Shown here: one piece after another, positions 9,475 through 16,990 of the stretch
Layout of the letters: each line of letters starts with the position of its first letter
Numbering within the stretch: the stretch's first letter is position 1
Source: Blautia pseudococcoides
GTDB lineage: Bacteria > Bacillota > Clostridia > Lachnospirales > Lachnospiraceae
NCBI RefSeq assembly: GCF_001689125.2
Contig: NZ_CP015405.2
Location: 3,726,501 to 3,790,500 of the forward strand
DNA length: 64,000 nucleotides
Direction of reading: 5' to 3'
The notes under the pieces: generated by a model
What the model was told of the DNA's origin: nothing
The model's database searches: none
Seen by the model: the letters and a program-made list of their open reading frames with translations, nothing else
Position numbers and translations under genes: made by a program

Positions 9475-10341
9475 ATGTGGATCGCTGATGGGTGGAAGGA
9501 TTATGAGATTATTGATACCTCTGATGGGGAGAAACTGGAGCGGTGGGGGGATTATTTGTTGGTTCGGCCGGATCCGCAGGTGATTTGGGATACGCCCAGG
9601 AAAAATGCCGGGTGGAAGAAGATGAACGGGCATTATCACAGGAGTAAGAAAGGAGGAGGGGAATGGGAGTTTTTTGATCTGCCGGAGCAGTGGTGTATCC
9701 GGTATGGGAGGCTTACATTTAACCTGAAACCTTTTAGTTTTAAGCATACAGGGCTTTTTCCGGAGCAGGCGGTGAACTGGGATTGGTTTTCGGATAAGAT
9801 CAAAGGGGCCGGAAGGCCGGTTAAGGTGCTGAATCTGTTTGCCTATACGGGCGGGGCTACTTTGGCGGCTGCGGCTGCAGGAGCGGCGGTCACGCATGTG
9901 GATGCTTCTAAGGGGATGGTTTCCTGGGCTAAGGAGAATGCTGTGTCCTCAGGTCTAGGGGAGGCACCGATCCGGTGGCTGGTGGATGACTGTGTAAAGT
10001 TTGTGGAACGGGAGATCCGCAGGGGGAATCATTATGATGCCATTATTATGGACCCGCCTTCTTATGGCAGGGGGCCTAAAGGTGAGATCTGGAAGATTGA
10101 AGAAGCGATCCATCCGCTGATCAAACTGTGTGCACAGCTTCTCAGTGATAAACCGCTTTTCTTTCTGGTGAATTCTTATACCACCGGGCTTGCGCCGGCA
10201 GTGCTGACTTATATGCTGGCTACAGAGCTGAAGGGCTTTCACGGGAAGGTGGATTCCCAGGAAATCGGACTGCCCGTAAGGGAAAGCGGACTTGTGCTGC
10301 CCTGTGGTGCTTCCGGCCGCTGGGAATGTGATGATAAATAA
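9475..10341 (+). CDS. Class I SAM-dependent rRNA methyltransferase, RlmI-like
   Basis: Probable 23S rRNA (cytosine-C5)-type methyltransferase of the Methyltrans_SAM (PF10672) family. The SAM-binding site is NLFAYTGGATLAAAAAGA, followed by HVDASKGMVSWAKENA and the acidic loop VDDCVKFV. The catalytic-region motif IIMDPPSYGRGP is intact. The protein has 288 aa and lacks the N-terminal PUA domain of RlmI, as common for the shorter homologues. The frame is closed by a stop just before the ATG at 9475, which fixes the start; AGAGG lies about 11 nt upstream. A terminator follows at 10511. The precise rRNA target is not determined. Confidence 0.85.
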   Translation: MWIADGWKDYEIIDTSDGEKLERWGDYLLVRPDPQVIWDTPRKNAGWKKMNGHYHRSKKGGGEWEFFDLPEQWCIRYGRLTFNLKPFSFKHTGLFPEQAVNWDWFSDKIKGAGRPVKVLNLFAYTGGATLAAAAAGAAVTHVDASKGMVSWAKENAVSSGLGEAPIRWLVDDCVKFVEREIRRGNHYDAIIMDPPSYGRGPKGEIWKIEEAIHPLIKLCAQLLSDKPLFFLVNSYTTGLAPAVLTYMLATELKGFHGKVDSQEIGLPVRESGLVLPCGASGRWECDDK

Positions 10342-10347
10342 AGGGTT

Positions 10348-10503
10348 ATGAGTGACAGCCTTGGGTTTAATGCAGAAATATCAGATGCCATCACAGACCA
10401 GCACTAACTGCTGAAAATAGAACCGGACGGAATTGTTGTCCAAAAGGCAAGAAAGGTTTTCAATGCCTTCCATGAAGCTTATGATGCGGTAAGAAAACTA
10501 TAG
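10348..10503 (+). pseudogene. Interrupted short reading frame of unknown origin
   Basis: A 52-codon frame begins with ATG just after the methyltransferase stop and ends with TAG, but has one in-frame TAA at codon 20. The second half (LLKIEPDGIVVQKARKVFNA) looks coding in composition. I do not recognise a family. It may be a gene remnant or noise. Confidence 0.25.
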
Positions 10504-10510
10504 ATACACG

Positions 10511-10564
10511 CAAAGACAAGGGAGGACTCCTGTATCAGGAAATCCTCCCCTGTCTTTGTTCTTT
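10511..10564. terminator. Bidirectional terminator between methyltransferase and PepSY gene
   Basis: CAAAGACAAGGGAGGA (10511-10526) pairs with TCCTCCCCTGTCTTTG (10543-10558) with one mismatch; on the plus strand it is followed by TTCTTT. It lies between two converging genes. Confidence 0.8.
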
Positions 10565-11279
10565 AATGGCGCTCCTGGCTCCATTCCAGAAGATCACCGG
10601 TGGCAGCGTCTATCTCAAATTCATATTCCGTACCGTTATAATAGATATCGCCTTCATAAACCAGCTTGCCGTCATCATCATCCAGCTTTATGCGCAGGTC
10701 CTTTTCCTCTGCCCCCGGAACCTTTGCAAGGGCTGCCGCGGATGCATCCTCCCGGCTTACTGCCGGAGTCAGGCCGGATGCATTTTCTCCGTCTTGTTTA
10801 AAATCATCATCAATATCAAAATCCGAACTCAGAATGCTGCCTGTGGAAGCGTCAATTTCGTAATCATATTCCTTATTTCCGGAATAAAATTCCACATCAT
10901 ATACCTGGCGTCCATCCTCATGGTCTTTTTTCACCCGGATCCCCGTGATCTCCTCCTCCGTCACTCCCGCATCAGCTAACGCTGTGCTTCTGGCCTGCTC
11001 CTCGGAGACAGAAGACGCAGAATCCTGGCCTGCGGCATTCTGCGCCGTACCTCCATTACCGGATTCCTGTCCCGCAGCATTCTGCGCTGTACCTCCATTA
11101 CCGGATTCCTGTCCCGCAGCATTCTGTGCGGTACTTCCGCTGCCTGAATCCTGGGCGGCGCCGTTTTGTGTCTTGCCGCCGTTCCCCGCATTCTGGTCTG
11201 TTCCTGTGCCTCCGCAGGCTGTCAGAAGCGCTGCGGAGATGGCTGCTGCCATAATAAATGCAAAATATTTTTTTCTCAT
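10563..11279 (-). CDS. PepSY-domain lipoprotein
   Basis: Exported lipoprotein of 238 aa. The signal peptide ends in the lipobox LLTAC with Cys at residue 22. A low-complexity Gly/Asn/Gln linker made of a 14-residue repeat (AGQESGNGGTAQNA) follows, then two PepSY domains (YDVEFYSGNKEYDYEID and YEGDIYYNGTEYEFEID). PepSY modules often modulate proteases or signalling in the envelope; the role here is inferred. The start is the ATG at 11279, preceded by AAGGAG; a longer frame upstream lacks a ribosome site. It lies directly downstream of a two-component system, with a direct repeat in the gap that could bind that regulator. Confidence 0.85.
   Translation of the reverse strand: MRKKYFAFIMAAAISAALLTACGGTGTDQNAGNGGKTQNGAAQDSGSGSTAQNAAGQESGNGGTAQNAAGQESGNGGTAQNAAGQDSASSVSEEQARSTALADAGVTEEEITGIRVKKDHEDGRQVYDVEFYSGNKEYDYEIDASTGSILSSDFDIDDDFKQDGENASGLTPAVSREDASAAALAKVPGAEEKDLRIKLDDDDGKLVYEGDIYYNGTEYEFEIDAATGDLLEWSQERH
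11035..11160 (-). repeat. 42-bp tandem repeat inside the PepSY lipoprotein gene
   Basis: Three units with a 42-bp period (from 11035, 11077 and 11119) code the 14-residue linker repeat. The first two are nearly identical and the third is diverged. Copy number may vary between strains, changing linker length. Confidence 0.8.
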
Positions 11280-11402
11280 AAGATAAACTCCTTCCATACA
11301 TTTTTTATCTTGCGTATATCCATCCGATACTTTCATAATATACTGCAGCGGATACACGCAATACTTATTATTCTTTGTATACGGTAAGTTTATCAGGGAA
11401 AG

Positions 11403-11420
11403 ATTAAAATCACATTAAAA
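11403..11420 (-). promoter_or_regulatory. Direct repeat TTTTAAT-N4-TTTTAAT, candidate response-regulator box
   Basis: On the minus strand TTTTAAT occurs twice with an 11-bp period, just after the kinase gene and about 125 bp before the PepSY lipoprotein start. OmpR-family regulators bind such 11-bp-phased direct repeats. Linkage to the adjacent regulator is inference. Confidence 0.45.
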
Positions 11421-11423
11421 GTC

Positions 11424-12785
11424 TTAACTTTTTTTCTCTTTTGGGATCTGAAACGTAAATCTGCTCCCCCTGCCCGGCTGGCTTGCGGCCTGTATGGTAC
11501 CGTTGTGGACACTGACGATCCACTGCACCATGGAAAGTCCCAGTCCGGAACTTCCGCTGTCACTGCGTGCGCTGTCTGCCCGGTAGAACCTTTCCCAGAT
11601 GTGAGGCAGGTCTTCTGCGCTTATACCGATTCCGTCGTCCTCAACACATCCGGCAACCATCTCATCCTTATCCTGCAGGCTCATACGGATGCAGCCGCCT
11701 TTTTTTCCATATGTGACCGCATTCTGGAGCAGATTCAGCCAAAGACGGATAAGCAGGGTTTCATCCCCGCACACCATCAGATGCGGCGTGATCTCTGTTT
11801 CCAGCCGTATCTCTTTTACCTCGGCAAGGGCTGTCATCTCTGCCGCTGCCATCTCTGACAGCTCACTGAAATCCAGTGTTTCCTTTGTCACCTTCTCACG
11901 TCCCTGGTCTGCTCTGGACAAAAGAAGGAGCTGGGCGATCATCCTGGAAAGACCTTCCGCTTTTTTCCGGATGACCGTAATTTCCTCCCGGGCCTCATCT
12001 GTCTGTCCGTCCTGTGAAAGAAGGGAATCACACTGCATCAATATAACTGCCAGGGGCGTGCGCAGTTCGTGTGAAACATCTGAAGTAAACTGTTTCTCAC
12101 GTTTCATGCTCCCCTCAATCTGTTCCAGCATATTGTCAAATGTGGAGGCAAGGCGGTAAATCTCGTCCCTTCCTTCTCCCAGGTCTATCCTTCTGGACAA
12201 ATCTTCCTCCTCCTGAATGGAGCGCACTGTCTCTGTGATATGAGACACCGGGCGCAGGGTCCTTCTGGTCATGAAATATCCCAGAACAGCAGTGAGAACC
12301 ACCAGAAGGGGAAGAAAAACCAAGGCCAGACGAAGGGTTATCCGAAAGCTCTCCTCCGCGTCTGTTATGGATATGATCCCCCTTACCATCAGATTCCTGT
12401 CTTCTTTTGGGGCATAGGACATATCAAATACATAATACTCCACACGCTCTGCCTTCTGCCTCCGCACCAAGCCGTCCTGAAAGGCCATGGACTGGTCAAA
12501 GCCGTAAGGGATCTTACCGTATAGGAGTACACCCTCCTCATCATATACAGAGAGATACACGCCGTTTTCCAGTTCCAGAAGGTCGGTGTCGAAATTAAGC
12601 CTCCCATCCTCCCACTCAATGTCATCAAAAGACCCTGCCACGCTCTCACGCAGCCGATTCTGGACAGAGCTGAGGATTTCCCTGTTGCTGAGAGAAAAAA
12701 GAACCGCAAACACAGTACAGATATTGATCGTCATGAGAATGGTATAAAGGATTGTCAGCTTTTGTTTCAAAGACAGATTTTTCAT
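11424..12785 (-). CDS. Two-component sensor histidine kinase
   Basis: Membrane sensor kinase of 453 aa. Transmembrane helix 1 lies at about residues 8-30, followed by an extracytoplasmic loop, helix 2 near 160-180 (LALVFLPLLVVLTAVLGYF) and HAMP. The HisKA domain has SDVSHELRTPLAV, whose His is the phosphorylation site. HATPase boxes follow (N: NLLQNAVTYG; G: DDGIGIS and SSGLGLSMV). The start ATG overlaps the stop of the response regulator by 4 bases (ATGA), so the pair is translationally coupled. The downstream PepSY lipoprotein suggests envelope sensing. The signal is unknown. Confidence 0.92.
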   Translation of the reverse strand: MKNLSLKQKLTILYTILMTINICTVFAVLFSLSNREILSSVQNRLRESVAGSFDDIEWEDGRLNFDTDLLELENGVYLSVYDEEGVLLYGKIPYGFDQSMAFQDGLVRRQKAERVEYYVFDMSYAPKEDRNLMVRGIISITDAEESFRITLRLALVFLPLLVVLTAVLGYFMTRRTLRPVSHITETVRSIQEEEDLSRRIDLGEGRDEIYRLASTFDNMLEQIEGSMKREKQFTSDVSHELRTPLAVILMQCDSLLSQDGQTDEAREEITVIRKKAEGLSRMIAQLLLLSRADQGREKVTKETLDFSELSEMAAAEMTALAEVKEIRLETEITPHLMVCGDETLLIRLWLNLLQNAVTYGKKGGCIRMSLQDKDEMVAGCVEDDGIGISAEDLPHIWERFYRADSARSDSGSSGLGLSMVQWIVSVHNGTIQAASQPGRGSRFTFQIPKEKKS

Positions 12786-13456
12786 ATGGGTTCCCTCAGA
12801 ACGTATCCGGCGCCCCGCACCGTGTGGATGAGTTTCGGCTCAAATCCCTCATCAATCTTCTTCCGCAGATATCGGATATAGACATCTATCACATTGGAGC
12901 CTCCTGCATAGTCATAATTCCAGATATGCTGCTCCAGCTTCTCCCTGGATAAAACCATCCCGGCATTCTGTATCAGATACCGGAGCACCGCAAATTCCCT
13001 GGAAGATAAAATAATCTCCTGCTCTCCCCTGAAAACACGGCGGGTATCCAGATGGACATGCAGGTCTGCCACAGTACACACACTGCTTTTCTCCTTTTTC
13101 GGCTTCCTCAGCATGACACGTATCCTGGCAGAAAGCTCTTCAAAGGCAAAAGGCTTCACCAGGTAATCATCAGCCCCCAGATCCAGCCCCCTCACCCGGT
13201 CCTCCACACTGTCCCTGGCAGTGAGAAGCAGTACCGGCGTAGTGTCCTTTTTCCTCCGCATAAATTTAAGGACCTCCAGACCGTCCGTCTTAGGCATCAT
13301 AATATCCAAGATCACCGCATCATACCGGGCGCAGGCCAGACAGTCCAGGGCCTCCTCCCCATTGGCGCAGGCATCCACGCTGTAGCTTTCAGCAGTCAGC
13401 TTTTTCACCAGCAGGCGGTTCAGATCACGTTCATCCTCGGCAATCAATATGCGCAT
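12782..13456 (-). CDS. OmpR/PhoB-family response regulator
   Basis: Transcriptional response regulator of 224 aa. The receiver domain begins MRILIAEDERD with the phospho-acceptor Asp in VILDIMMPKTDG and the conserved Lys in YLVKPF. The C-terminal winged helix has IDVYIRYLRKKID and VRGAGYVL. The start at 13456 is preceded by GGGAGGTGG; a longer frame would run into the DUF1294 gene and has no ribosome site. It is the first gene of the regulator-kinase-(PepSY) cluster. It probably controls the PepSY gene (inference from the 11-bp-phased repeat). Confidence 0.92.
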   Translation of the reverse strand: MRILIAEDERDLNRLLVKKLTAESYSVDACANGEEALDCLACARYDAVILDIMMPKTDGLEVLKFMRRKKDTTPVLLLTARDSVEDRVRGLDLGADDYLVKPFAFEELSARIRVMLRKPKKEKSSVCTVADLHVHLDTRRVFRGEQEIILSSREFAVLRYLIQNAGMVLSREKLEQHIWNYDYAGGSNVIDVYIRYLRKKIDEGFEPKLIHTVRGAGYVLREPI

Positions 13457-13514
13457 GCTGCCACCTCCCTTCACACAGTAAATCTCAATCTCCGGATAGG
13501 ATCTCGCTGTTCTG

Positions 13515-13787
13515 TCACCGGCTGTACCACATCCATCCTGCCGCAAGCAGGACCTGAACGGCCAGGATCAGCGGAAGACCCAGTTTAAACTTTTTATGCA
13601 GAGTCTTATGACGGAAAAAATCCATTCCGCAGACAGCGCCCACGGAACCGCCCAGAATAGCTGACAGCATAAGCCAGGATTCCGGTATCCGGTACTTTTT
13701 ATGTTTTGCCTTCCACTTGTCTATTCCGAACATGGCAAATGCCGCCACATTGATCACAAGCAGCCAGGCCGCTATTATCTTGATCAT
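13515..13787 (-). CDS. DUF1294 small membrane protein
   Basis: A 90-aa integral membrane protein of the DUF1294 family. It has a helix at residues 3-20, the family motif FGIDKWKAKHKKYRIPE, a glycine-rich segment (LSAILGGSVGAVCGM), the FRHKTLHKKF motif and a final helix. Function is unknown for the family. Its ATG overlaps the asparaginase stop by 4 bases, so the two are co-translated. Confidence 0.88.
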   Translation of the reverse strand: MIKIIAAWLLVINVAAFAMFGIDKWKAKHKKYRIPESWLMLSAILGGSVGAVCGMDFFRHKTLHKKFKLGLPLILAVQVLLAAGWMWYSR

Positions 13788-14797
13788 TCCTTCTCTTTCT
13801 CAGGTATCTTGATCTCACCTGCCAGATTTTTATAGAACATTTCCTCGATTTTCTTTCTCTCCCAGTGTTTTCCCAGGATCCACATCACCTTGGTGACAAT
13901 GGCCTCTGTGCTCATGTCGTATCCCTGGAACGCACCCGCCATAAGGGCTGCCTTACCTGTCTCATACACAGAGAGGTTACTCCCCTCATAAGGACACTGG
14001 CTCTTCACGACCACGATCATACCCTTGTCGATCACATGGCGCAGCTCATCCAGAACCTCAGAGGACATGGTGGGGATGCCGCCCATACCAAAGGCTTCTA
14101 TGATCAGCCCCCGGTACCCCTGCTCGTACAAAAGCTGGAATATCTTTCCGTCAAACCCGGGTACCAGTTTTATGAGAAAGACTTTCTTCTCCAGTCTCCG
14201 CTCCAGCACGCAGGGACCTGACGGGGCCGGTATGAAATCTTTATAGATTTCCAGCCCTCTGGAATCCACCTCGCCCACATACGGATAATTAATGCTCTCA
14301 AATGCATGGAAGCTTCTGGTCCGCACCTTGCTGGCCCTGGTCCCCAGCATGATTTTTCTGTCAAAAGCCAGAAATACGCCGGGCATACCGCTTCCCGCCA
14401 TATGGATAGCGCATCTGCAGTTCTCCACCGCGTCCGCCAGAGGGTTGGTGATGGACAGCTGGCTGCCTGTGATGACAACAGGGATAGGAATATTCAGCAG
14501 CATAAAAGACAGCACGGACGAGGTGTATGCCATGGTATCCGTGCCATGGAAAATCACGATCCCATGGTATTCTTTATACTTTTCGTAGACAGCCTCCGCC
14601 ATGGCCTGCCAGTTCTCCGGCTGGATATTGGCGCTGTCAAGCTGGAACAATTCGTAAAAATCCACATCGTAAAGACTTGTGATATCAGAAATGTATGACA
14701 GGATATCTTTGCTGTTCAGCCCGGGCAGCAGGCCGTTTTCACTGCTGACGCAGGCCAGGGTTCCGCCTGTTGTTATGATCAAAATTTTCTTCTTCAT
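13784..14797 (-). CDS. ansA: Type I L-asparaginase
   Basis: Cytoplasmic asparaginase that hydrolyses L-asparagine to aspartate and ammonia. Both catalytic threonine motifs are present: TTGGTLA near residue 10 and HGTDTMAYTSS near residue 86. There is no signal peptide, which matches the type I (cytoplasmic, AnsA) class, and 337 aa is the usual length. GAGGAAG precedes the ATG. It is first in a two-gene unit with DUF1294. Aspartate produced could feed the aspartate aminotransferase family, but no direct link is shown. Confidence 0.9.
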   Translation of the reverse strand: MKKKILIITTGGTLACVSSENGLLPGLNSKDILSYISDITSLYDVDFYELFQLDSANIQPENWQAMAEAVYEKYKEYHGIVIFHGTDTMAYTSSVLSFMLLNIPIPVVITGSQLSITNPLADAVENCRCAIHMAGSGMPGVFLAFDRKIMLGTRASKVRTRSFHAFESINYPYVGEVDSRGLEIYKDFIPAPSGPCVLERRLEKKVFLIKLVPGFDGKIFQLLYEQGYRGLIIEAFGMGGIPTMSSEVLDELRHVIDKGMIVVVKSQCPYEGSNLSVYETGKAALMAGAFQGYDMSTEAIVTKVMWILGKHWERKKIEEMFYKNLAGEIKIPEKEKE

Positions 14798-15039
14798 TAT
14801 TTTCTTCCTCTATATTTTATACTGTCCCCGGTACGCGCCATTATATACGGCCTGCATCTGCATGCCCCTCCTGTCCGGCACCGGGAATACAATTTTATTT
14901 TAGTGTAACGTAACCCATGGCAGTTTTCAATGGATTTTATATAAAAACCGTGCTAAGATAGGAAAAAAGTATATTCGCCGTGGCAGAATGGATGCTGCTA
15001 GTAACCGGCAGAAAAAAGAAAGAAAACGAGGTGTATCTT

Positions 15040-16146
15040 ATGTATGGTTCCACATTTGGAAATATATTAAAAATATCAACCTGGGGCGAGTCCCACGGCG
15101 CCGGGATCGGCGTGGTCATTGACGGCTGCCCTGCAGGGCTTCCTCTCTCTTTGGAGGATATCCAGGCTTATCTGGACCGCAGAAAACCGGGCCAGTCACG
15201 TTTTACCACGCAGAGAAAGGAAGCGGACACTGTGGACATCCTCTCCGGTGTCTTTGAGGGAAAAACCACGGGAACTCCCATTTCCCTCATGGTGCGGAAC
15301 ACGGACCAGCGCTCTCATGACTACAGCCAGATCGCAGACTGCTACCGTCCCGGACACGCGGACCGAAACTATGATATAAAATACGGCTTCCGGGATTACA
15401 GAGGCGGCGGGCGATCCTCCGGACGTGAAACCATCGGGCGTGTGGCCGCAGGAGCCGTGGCCGCTAAAATACTGAAGGAACTGGGTGTGGAGGTCACTGC
15501 CTACACCCTTTCCATCGGACCTGTCACCATTGATAAAAGTAAATTTGACAAAGAAGAGATGGGCCGCAACGCCCTCTATATGCCTGACGCTGACGCGGCA
15601 AAAAAAGCCCAGGCTTATCTGGAAGACTGCATGAAAGAGAAAAACTCCTCCGGCGGCATGGTGGAATGTGTCATCAAAGGTGTTCCCGCGGGAATCGGTG
15701 AACCTGCCTTTGAAAAGCTGGATGCCGCTCTGGCAAAAGCCATCTTTTCCATCGGTGCAGTGAAATCCTTTGAAGTCGGTGACGGAATCGCCGCAGCCTC
15801 CTCTGACGGTTTACATAATAATGATGCATACCGGATGGACGAAGAGGGAAATGTAAGGAAAAAGACCAATCATTCCGGCGGCATTACCGGAGGGATCAGC
15901 GACGGCGCTCCCATTGTGCTGCGTGCCGCCTTCAAGCCCACCCCTTCTGTAGCGGCGGTCCAGGAAACGGTAAACCGCCGGGGTGAAAATATTGAAATAT
16001 CCATCAAAGGCCGGCATGACCCCATTATCGTGCCCAGAGCTGTTGTTGTAGTGGAATCTATGGCTGCCTTTGTGATACTGGACGCTATGCTTGGAAGTAT
16101 GACAACACGTATGGATGCTGTCAAAGATTTCTTTAAAAATCTTTAG
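15040..16146 (+). CDS. aroC: Chorismate synthase
   Basis: Last step of the shikimate pathway, converting 5-enolpyruvylshikimate-3-phosphate to chorismate with reduced FMN. Family signatures are clear: GESHGAGIGVVIDGCPAG at the N-terminus, RPGHADRNYDIKYG and RDYRGGGRSSGRET in the middle, and NHSGGITGGISDG near residue 270. The length is 368 aa, as expected. The start at 15040 (MYGSTFGN) is chosen because GAGGTG lies 7 nt upstream and the N-terminus matches the family; an upstream ATG at 14980 would add an unrelated 20 residues. The gene stands alone, away from other aro genes. Confidence 0.95.
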   Translation: MYGSTFGNILKISTWGESHGAGIGVVIDGCPAGLPLSLEDIQAYLDRRKPGQSRFTTQRKEADTVDILSGVFEGKTTGTPISLMVRNTDQRSHDYSQIADCYRPGHADRNYDIKYGFRDYRGGGRSSGRETIGRVAAGAVAAKILKELGVEVTAYTLSIGPVTIDKSKFDKEEMGRNALYMPDADAAKKAQAYLEDCMKEKNSSGGMVECVIKGVPAGIGEPAFEKLDAALAKAIFSIGAVKSFEVGDGIAAASSDGLHNNDAYRMDEEGNVRKKTNHSGGITGGISDGAPIVLRAAFKPTPSVAAVQETVNRRGENIEISIKGRHDPIIVPRAVVVVESMAAFVILDAMLGSMTTRMDAVKDFFKNL

Positions 16147-16155
16147 AATTTTTTT
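16123..16155 (+). terminator. AT-rich terminator overlapping the aroC stop
   Basis: AAAGATTT (16123-16130) pairs with AAATCTTT (16137-16144), followed by AGAATTTTTTT. The stem includes the last codons of aroC. The low GC content makes it a weak terminator. Confidence 0.5.
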
Positions 16156-16276
16156 CGTTTTATACCACGTCACTTTTTAATTTTAATTCCTATACTCAGT
16201 ATAGTAACAGCAGGAGCAACGACACGGCAGGCAGCTGCCTGATGCGTGGTTTCCTGAACACAGGAGAAGAGATACC

Positions 16277-16990
16277 ATGGAAATGAATCACATTTTAATT
16301 GTAGAAGACGACAAGGACATCCGGGAGGCAGTTGCCATTTATCTGAAAAGCCAGGGATATGAAGTGTTCCAGGCAGGCGACGGCGTAGAAGGGCTGGAGA
16401 TGCTGGAGCGGGAGGAGATCCATCTTGCAATCGTGGATATCATGATGCCCCGCATGGACGGCATCACCATGACCATGAAACTCAGGGAAAAACACGATTT
16501 CCCGGTTATCATGCTCTCAGCCAAATCCGAGGAGGTGGATAAGGTTATGGGGCTGAACATCGGCGCCGATGACTATGTCACCAAACCATTTACCCCAATG
16601 GAGCTTATGGCAAGGGTGAACTCTCAAATGCGTCGGTACAAAAGATTCATGGAAAAACTACAGCAAAAAGAACAGGAAAATACGGACAGTATTTACACTA
16701 TGGGCGGGCTTGAATTAAACGAGAGCACCTTCGAGGTGCGGGTAGACGGAGCCCCTGTAAAAATGACACCCATGGAATTCAAAATTCTCCTGCTGTTGAT
16801 CAAAAATCCTGGAAGGGTATTCTCCGCGGATGAAATTTACGAACGTGTGTGGAATGAACGTGCCGTGAACACGGAGACGGTCATGGTACACGTCCGCAAC
16901 ATCCGCGAAAAGATTGAGATCAACCCAAAGGAGCCAAAATATTTAAAGGTGGTGTGGGGAGTTGGATATAAAATTGAAAAATTCTCGTAA
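16277..16990 (+). CDS. OmpR-family response regulator, VanR-like
   Basis: Response regulator of 237 aa. The receiver has HILIVEDDKD, phospho-acceptor Asp in AIVDIMMPRMDG and YVTKPFTP. A coiled, glutamine-rich linker (MEKLQQKEQENTD) follows, then a winged-helix domain ending VVWGVGYKIE. GGAGAAGAG precedes the ATG. A perfect 14-bp palindrome CAGGCAGCTGCCTG lies 36 bp upstream (16228-16241) and could be an autoregulatory site. The kinase gene begins inside its 3' end. Confidence 0.92.
   Translation: MEMNHILIVEDDKDIREAVAIYLKSQGYEVFQAGDGVEGLEMLEREEIHLAIVDIMMPRMDGITMTMKLREKHDFPVIMLSAKSEEVDKVMGLNIGADDYVTKPFTPMELMARVNSQMRRYKRFMEKLQQKEQENTDSIYTMGGLELNESTFEVRVDGAPVKMTPMEFKILLLLIKNPGRVFSADEIYERVWNERAVNTETVMVHVRNIREKIEINPKEPKYLKVVWGVGYKIEKFS

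Noticed and set aside
14798..15039. Promoters or a T-box leader between the asparaginase and chorismate synthase genes
   Set aside because: Some -10-like hexamers occur but none has a convincing -35, and no T-box sequence was seen.
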